This document shows positions 60,034-64,000 of a stretch of DNA of 64,000 nucleotides, piece after piece. Source of the DNA: Roseomonas sp. OT10 (GTDB taxonomy: Bacteria; Pseudomonadota; Alphaproteobacteria; Acetobacterales; Acetobacteraceae); contig NZ_CP087719.1 of NCBI RefSeq assembly GCF_020991085.1, positions 1-64,000 of the forward strand, written 5' to 3'. The notes under the pieces were generated by a model. It saw nothing but the letters and a program-made list of their open reading frames with translations. It ran no database searches and had not been told where the DNA came from. How positions within the stretch are numbered: position 1 is the stretch's first letter; each line of letters opens with the position of its first letter. The position numbers and the translations under genes were made by a program.

Positions 60034-60088
60034 GATAACGTTTTTCGTTTCTCTTCCTTCGCTGTCGCTGTATAACGATTTTCGTTAT
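60034..60088. promoter_or_regulatory. Operator-like palindromes before the XRE gene
   Basis: ATAACGA-TTT-TCGTTAT at 60072-60088 is a perfect 7-bp inverted repeat. A degenerate copy, ATAACGTTTTTCGTTTC, lies near 60034-60050. The two are about 38 bp apart, between the minus-strand XRE gene and plus-strand small frames, so they are likely its binding sites. Confidence 0.65.
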
Positions 60089-60239
60089 GATGGAGCGGGC
60101 GATGAAGGCCAAAGGACTGATCGGCTGCCGAGACTTTCGGGCCGCCATGCACGAGACCTGCGTGCCCTGGCACATCGCCCCGAAGCCACCGCTATGGAGA
60201 GGATCACCCGCCATCGCGCCAACGCAGCGCATCACCTGA
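60087..60239 (+). CDS. Possible small protein (50 residues)
   Basis: ATG at 60087 opens a 50-codon frame: MMERAMKAKGLIGCRDFRAA, then MHETCVPWHIAPKPPLWRG. Its start lies on the edge of the operator palindrome, which argues for regulated expression. It overlaps the next frame by 46 bp, and codon use is not decisive. No family was recognised. Confidence 0.3.
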   Translation: MMERAMKAKGLIGCRDFRAAMHETCVPWHIAPKPPLWRGSPAIAPTQRIT

Positions 60240-60442
60240 CGATAGCCCGTTCGGACATGGCACGGGTCTACGCCATCGTACGCCGCTATAGCGGGGATCG
60301 CCGTTGGGGCCGTGTTGACCAGAACCCCGAGGCCCGTCCTGTGCTGGCGGAACTCCGTCGCCGCCTGCGCCATGCCCGCACAGAACTCCGGGCGGCGGAA
60401 GCCCTGGAAGACCTGCTGACGCAGCTTCGCGAGGCGGCCTGA
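60194..60442 (+). CDS. Small hypothetical protein
   Basis: An 82-residue basic protein: MARVYAIVRRYSGDRRWGRV, then RPVLAELRRRLRHARTELRA and ALEDLLTQLREAA. The C-terminal half is strongly helical. No family was recognised. The third-codon GC pattern of the C-terminal half supports coding, more so than the opposite-strand frame over the same DNA. Confidence 0.45.
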   Translation: MERITRHRANAAHHLTIARSDMARVYAIVRRYSGDRRWGRVDQNPEARPVLAELRRRLRHARTELRAAEALEDLLTQLREAA

Positions 60443-60589
60443 CCGGACCCCGCCAGCCCCCGGCGGGATATCCGGGGGCACCATCTCCTTGCGTTGTCAT
60501 GAAAAGCACCCGGCTGCACAGTTTCCGGGAGAATGACCGCGAGGCCCGACCGTCAATCTGACGCGCGGGACCACCGAAGAGGACGACCG

Positions 60590-60826
60590 ATGATCGGACG
60601 ACCGCTGCCCAACACCATCACCCATTCCGGGATCAACTGGACCCTCATCCCTGGGGCGGTGGCGGGGAACGTCATCGCGGAGGTTCCCGAAGGCGGGATC
60701 GGGGTGCTTCTGCGCCTCTCCACGGATCAGGCGGCCAGCCCCCTGGCGCTGAGCCTCCATCTCGCCAGCGCCCTGGAAGAGCAGCGCCACAACCTGACCG
60801 CCAATGGCGTTCCGCTCGCCGCCTGA
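60590..60826 (+). CDS. Small hypothetical protein
   Basis: A 78-residue protein: MIGRPLPNTITHSGINWTLI, then AEVPEGGIGVLLRLSTDQAA and LHLASALEEQRHNLTANG. GAGGACGA precedes the ATG. It looks like a small beta/alpha domain of unknown function. IS3 begins 36 bp after its stop. Confidence 0.55.
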   Translation: MIGRPLPNTITHSGINWTLIPGAVAGNVIAEVPEGGIGVLLRLSTDQAASPLALSLHLASALEEQRHNLTANGVPLAA

Positions 60827-60912
60827 GAACCCACCATGACAGGGTATGGCAAGAAGAAGGGGTGAACCGCGCCGGGTTTGGCGGAGGCTCCAACCGTTGA
60901 GAGGATGGAGCG

Positions 60913-61245
60913 ATGACGGCGAAGAAGACGGCGGCGAGCTACTCGCCTGAGGTTCGGGAGCGGTCGGTGCGGCTGGTGCTGGACGGCGCCGGGGAGCATG
61001 GCTCGCAATGGGCGGCGATTGGCTCGATCGCGGCGAAGATCGGCTGCACGGCGGAGACGCTGCGTCGCTGGGTCCGGCAGGCCGAGCGTGACCGCGGCAA
61101 GCGTGCCGGGCCCACGAGCGAGGATCGGGATCGCATCAAGGCGCTGGAGCGGGAGAACCGCGAGCTGCGCCAGGCGAACGAGATCCTGCGCAAGGCATCA
61201 GCGTATTTTGCCCTGGCGGAGCTCGACCGCCGGTCGAAGCCATGA
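60913..61245 (+). CDS. IS3 transposase OrfA
   Basis: A 110-residue HTH protein. [20 protein letters not shown] and [20 protein letters not shown] form the HTH; the leucine zipper is in [20 protein letters not shown]. It overlaps orfB as ATGA at 61242-61245. No A-rich slippery site was seen, so coupling by reinitiation is more likely than frameshifting. Confidence 0.93.
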   Translation: MTAKKTAASYSPEVRERSVRLVLDGAGEHGSQWAAIGSIAAKIGCTAETLRRWVRQAERDRGKRAGPTSEDRDRIKALERENRELRQANEILRKASAYFALAELDRRSKP

Positions 61246-62147
61246 TCGCCTTCATCGACGATCATCGGGGCGTGTACGGGGTCGAGTCGATCTGCCGGGT
61301 TCTGCCGATCGCCCCGTCCACCTACCACGCCCATGCCGCGCGCCGCGCCGATCCCACTCTGGGCTCGGCCAGGTCGCAGCGGGACAGCATGCTGCGGGCG
61401 GAGGTGCGGCGGGTCCACGCCGAGAACTTCGGCGTCTACGGCGTGCGGAAGGTCTGGCGCCAGCTCGGCCGCGAGGGGACGTCGGTCGCCCGCTGCACGG
61501 TGGCGCGGCTGATGCGCCAGATGGGCCTGCGCGGCGTGGTGCGTGGCAAGGAGACCAGGACGACGGTGCCCGACAAGGGCGCGCCATGCCCGGCCGACCG
61601 GGTAAACCGGCAGTTCCTGGCGCCGCGGCCGAACCTGCTCTGGGTGTCGGACTTCACCTACGTCGCGACCTGGCAGGGCTTCGTCTACGTCGCCTTCGTC
61701 ATCGACACCTTCGCGCGGCGGATCGTCGGCTGGCGGGTGTCGCGCACCTCCCATGCTGGCTTCGTCCTGGATGCCCTGGAGCAGGCGCTGCATGACCGGC
61801 GGCCTGTCCAGGGCATGGGGCTGATCCATCACAGCGATCGCGGGGTCCAATACGTGTCTATCCGCTACACCGAGCGCCTGGCGGAAGCGGGCATCGAGCC
61901 GTCGGTCGGCAGCGTCGGCGACAGCTACGACAACGCGCTGGCCGAGAGCGTCATCGGCCTGTTCAAGACCGAGGTCATTCGGCGCCGCGGCCCGTGGCGC
62001 AGCCTGGAGGGCGTCGAGTTCGCCACCCTCGAATGGGTGGACTGGTTCAACAACCGCCGCCTCCTCGAGCCGATCGGAAACATCCCGCCCGCCGAGGCGG
62101 AGGCGCGCTACTATGCCGCCCAGGAGGCCATAGCCCTGGCGGCCTGA
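61242..62147 (+). CDS. IS3 transposase OrfB
   Basis: A 301-residue DDE integrase-type transposase. It opens [20 protein letters not shown]. The rve core shows [20 protein letters not shown] (first Asp), [20 protein letters not shown] (second Asp) and [17 protein letters not shown] (Glu). It appears complete. Confidence 0.95.
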   Translation: MIAFIDDHRGVYGVESICRVLPIAPSTYHAHAARRADPTLGSARSQRDSMLRAEVRRVHAENFGVYGVRKVWRQLGREGTSVARCTVARLMRQMGLRGVVRGKETRTTVPDKGAPCPADRVNRQFLAPRPNLLWVSDFTYVATWQGFVYVAFVIDTFARRIVGWRVSRTSHAGFVLDALEQALHDRRPVQGMGLIHHSDRGVQYVSIRYTERLAEAGIEPSVGSVGDSYDNALAESVIGLFKTEVIRRRGPWRSLEGVEFATLEWVDWFNNRRLLEPIGNIPPAEAEARYYAAQEAIALAA

Positions 62148-62186
62148 CTCACGCCAAACAGCCTCCGCCAAACCCGGCGCGGTTCA

Positions 62187-62404
62187 GCCGGCGCTCCCGC
62201 CGCCGAGCGTCCCGCCCGCGGCCGTGCCCGGGGTGGCCAAGCCCCCGCCCCCGTCGGGGCGACCGCCGGCGACCTGGGCGACGACGTGCCGTTCTGAGCG
62301 GCCCGACCAGGTGCCCTACGGGCACCCGGCGGCCGTCCTCCCCTTCCATCCCCTCCTTGCCCGGGCGGCTCCGCAGCCGCGCCGGCCCACGAGGATTCCA
62401 GCCC
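62187..62404. other. Spacer right of IS3
   Basis: A 218-bp very GC-rich stretch with no convincing gene. Proline- and arginine-rich frames on both strands are shadows of high GC. It probably holds the leader of the gene starting at 62405. Confidence 0.3.
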
Positions 62405-62668
62405 ATGCCGAACGTCCTGACGCGTCCGCCCGCGCTCACCACCATCGTCTTCGAGGACATTCACGAGGAGGGCATCATCGGCAGCTACGGACGCTGCCAC
62501 CTCCTGACCACCTGCCATCCATACCGCTTCGTCTCTCGCCAAGCGGCCGGCCGCTTCGCGACGGTTCTGTGCGAACGCGGTCATTGCGACGGCTTCCGCC
62601 TCCACACCCCGGGCTTCGTGCCGCCGAAGCCGCTGCACACCTTCGACGACAGCGAGATCCCCTTCTGA
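62405..62668 (+). CDS. Small hypothetical protein with Cys/His residues
   Basis: An 87-residue protein: MPNVLTRPPALTTIVFEDIH, then IIGSYGRCHLLTTCHPYRFV and FATVLCERGHCDGFRLHTPG. The paired Cys/His residues could bind a metal. No family was recognised. Its stop (TGATG) overlaps the next start by 1 bp, so the two form an operon. Confidence 0.6.
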   Translation: MPNVLTRPPALTTIVFEDIHEEGIIGSYGRCHLLTTCHPYRFVSRQAAGRFATVLCERGHCDGFRLHTPGFVPPKPLHTFDDSEIPF

Positions 62669-63053
62669 TGCTGCGCCAGTACCACGCCCCGCGCCGCCTC
62701 GGCGGTGACAACCCCCTCGGCGTCGGCACAGTCGCCATCGGCGCCGTCTTCTACCTCCAGGACGATGGCCACTGGCACGACCGCACCCGCGGCGGCGCCA
62801 TCTGCCGCGCCCCTGGATCGTCGAGGCCTTCCTCAACGGCGAGTACCACGCCGCCCGGCACGATCCCGCCACCGGGCGCTGGCTCGGCCTCGCGGTCGCC
62901 AACCGCACCGACCTCGCCCTGGTCCGCTCGCTGCGCGACGGCCGCCGCGCCACGGTCGCGATCCGCACCCTGCAGTTGTACGACAACGAGGGGCTCGCCT
63001 GGCCCGACAATCCACGGCCCCGTCTGCCCGCGCTCCTGCCGCACCACGCCTGA
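62668..63053 (+). pseudogene. Small gene with a 1-bp frameshift
   Basis: The first 48 or so codons read MLRQYHAPRRLGGDNPLGVG, then TVAIGAVFYLQDDGHWHDRT and RGGAICR. Coding sense then continues one base earlier in frame as PWIVEAFLNGEYHAARHDPA, TGRWLGLAVANRTDLALVRS and ends LPALLPHHA with TGA at 63051. The switch is at a C run (GCGCCCCTGG, near 62809-62818), fitting loss of one C. Either the gene is broken or this is a sequence error. The function is unknown. Confidence 0.65.
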
Positions 63054-63104
63054 TCGCCGCACGGCCAGTCGCCGCCGGCGTCACCTAGACCCTCGGAGGA
63101 CCCC

Positions 63105-63323
63105 ATGTCGACCGCACCCCATCACGGGCAGCCCGACCCGCTTGCCGTCACCAGCTGTCTCGCCTCCGTCCTGGGCGAGCACGCCGAGGCACCACGCCTG
63201 ACCCCTACCGAGCGCAGGTCCCTCCTGCGCGGCGCCGTTGCCGCCGACCGCCAGGCCGAGTTCTGGCTTGCCGGCTGCCGCCAGGTGGCAGTCCTCAGCC
63301 CCCAGGCCGACCCGTGGCGCTGA
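63105..63323 (+). CDS. Small hypothetical protein
   Basis: A 72-residue protein: MSTAPHHGQPDPLAVTSCLA, then PRLTPTERRSLLRGAVAADR and QAEFWLAGCRQVAVLSPQ. Helical and unrecognised. GGAGGA lies 7-12 bp before the ATG. It overlaps the convergent gene at 63295 by 29 bp. Confidence 0.55.
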   Translation: MSTAPHHGQPDPLAVTSCLASVLGEHAEAPRLTPTERRSLLRGAVAADRQAEFWLAGCRQVAVLSPQADPWR

Positions 63324-63888
63324 CCTTCACGGTCGCCTGCTGCACCGGCTGCGCCCAGGACAGGTCGTCCACCGCCTGCGCCGGCCAGGGCCGCCACGCC
63401 TCGCCTCGGCGCGCCAAGCCCACTACCGTCGCCGCCGCCGAGGCCTGCACAGACAGCTCGTAGGCCTCCAGCAGCAGCCGCGCCGCCTCGCCGCTCATTT
63501 CGTCCGCCCGGCGCCGCAGCACCTCCATCCCGCTGTCACCGCGATGCTGCGACAGCTCCACCACCCGCGCCTGCGCCGCCTCGGCCGCCGCCCAGGCCTC
63601 GTCCGACACCTGCCGCGCCGCCGTCGCCCGGTTGGTATAGTCCGCGAGCAGATCCCTCAGCGCGGCCTCCCGGCGGGCGCCACGCTCCGGCGGGACACTC
63701 GCCTCCACATGCGCCGTGACTGCCGCCTCCGTCTGCTCCCGCAGCGCGCGCCACGGCGTCTCCAGCTGGAACGCCTCCGCCACCTGCAGCACCACCCGCA
63801 CGTCCGGCACCGTCGCGTGCGCGGCGTCTTCCTGTGCCGGTAGCGCCCGCAGCAGCGGGAAGCGCACCACCTTCGCATCGTGGGTCAT
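63295..63888 (-). CDS. Hypothetical helical protein
   Basis: A 197-residue Ala-rich, helical protein with long predicted coiled coils at about 60-150 (ARQVSDEAWAAAEAAQARVV, RRRADEMSGEAARLLLEAYE). It starts MTHDAKVVRFPLLRALPAQE, with GGAG about 10 bp upstream. No family was recognised. The ATG at 63888 is preferred; the frame extends 18 codons further upstream. Confidence 0.55.
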   Translation of the reverse strand: MTHDAKVVRFPLLRALPAQEDAAHATVPDVRVVLQVAEAFQLETPWRALREQTEAAVTAHVEASVPPERGARREAALRDLLADYTNRATAARQVSDEAWAAAEAAQARVVELSQHRGDSGMEVLRRRADEMSGEAARLLLEAYELSVQASAAATVVGLARRGEAWRPWPAQAVDDLSWAQPVQQATVKVSATGRPGG

Positions 63889-64000
63889 CGTTCCCACTCC
63901 TCTGCTCACGGAGAGGAGTCTAAGCCCGAACGGACATTTCATCCAACATATACTATTGTTATTGCTGTATAATTTCTGCGGATGGGCGTTGGAGGAAGCC
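63889..64000. other. Right-edge intergenic sequence
   Basis: The last 112 bp contain an AT-rich segment around 63945-63980 with a TATAAT hexamer on the plus strand. It is probably a promoter region for the minus-strand gene and for whatever lies to the right of the window. No gene is visible. Confidence 0.3.

Larger units (their letters stand above)
60863..62186 (+). mobile_element. IS3-family insertion sequence
   Basis: A 1324-bp element with perfect 27-bp terminal inverted repeats at 60863-60889 and 62160-62186, starting TGAACCGCGCCGGG and ending with its complement. Two overlapping genes encode the IS3 OrfA and OrfB. No matching 3-bp target duplication was found (GGG left, GCC right), so it may have moved by recombination or the flank has been altered. 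Both genes look intact. Confidence 0.92.

Noticed and set aside
60008-60484. 158-codon minus-strand frame upstream of the XRE gene
   Set aside because: It would read through the operator palindromes and lacks domain features; the plus-strand 82-residue frame is more gene-like.
1-64000. CRISPR arrays, rRNA genes, phage structural genes
   Set aside because: No regularly spaced short repeats beyond the three iterons, no rRNA-like sequence and no capsid or tail genes were seen.

Overview
The window is GC-rich alphaproteobacterial DNA. Gene families and codon use fit Sphingomonadales, Rhizobiales or Acetobacterales, and the sequence alone does not fix the genus. Most of it looks like an integrative and conjugative element (ICE) or a plasmid-derived island. 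A chromosomal-type tRNA-Arg(CCG) gene and a tyrosine integrase lie at about 54.8-56.5 kb.

Region 1 (1-19.5 kb) is the conserved backbone. It holds an RPA-type replication initiator followed by three iterons, then parA with a small partner gene, DUF2840, the TraF signal peptidase, DUF736 and a lytic transglycosylase. A possible transfer-origin region, a DUF3363 relaxase, the TraG coupling protein and a CopG-like protein follow. After these comes a complete P-type (trb) type IV secretion operon in the order trbB-C-D-E-J-K-L-F-G-I, ending in DUF2274 and a convergent LysR gene. Most joints in this block are ATGA or GTGA overlaps, so it is tightly coupled.

Region 2 (19.6-52.6 kb) is cargo with a strong theme of oxidant, electrophile and sulfur stress. 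It carries three MsrA-family proteins, MsrB, an OsmC-hydrolase fusion, a RclC-like membrane protein and a YeeE/YedE sulfur transporter. It also has glutaredoxin, a thioredoxin-like protein, a GSH transferase, Dps, a cytosolic sulfite-oxidase-like molybdoenzyme with a flavin reductase, and several NAD(P)H oxidoreductases. Spare copies of GAPDH, ribose-5-phosphate isomerase and NAD synthetase are present. Two cis-regulatory families tie the region together. One is a 15-bp palindrome (TATGCG-N3-CGCATA) at promoters of MarR genes and their neighbours. The other is a 29-bp element (CTATCGAAACTATA...ACAG...ATTGG) at three promoters: upstream of msrB-msrA, between nadE and the molybdoenzyme gene, and upstream of dps. 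An IS66 element (25429-27906, 8-bp target duplication) has split a third marR gene after its fourth codon and left its operator and start codon on the far side.

Region 3 (52.7-64 kb) is a junction and accessory zone. It contains a large HEPN-like protein, tRNA-Arg, a partial copy of the tRNA anticodon arm, a palindrome before the integrase, and the integrase itself. Next come a DUF2971 gene cut off from its upstream DNA by an IS1182 element (TSD CTAG), a DUF4258/DUF2283 pair with an XRE regulator and palindromic operators, an IS3 element with 27-bp perfect ends, and several small unknown genes, one of them frameshifted.

Together the window reads as a self-transmissible element whose load lets the host repair oxidised methionine, supply thiols and NAD(P)H, and shift carbon flow under oxidative or chlorine-type stress. 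Functional statements rest on motifs read by eye; no database search was run.
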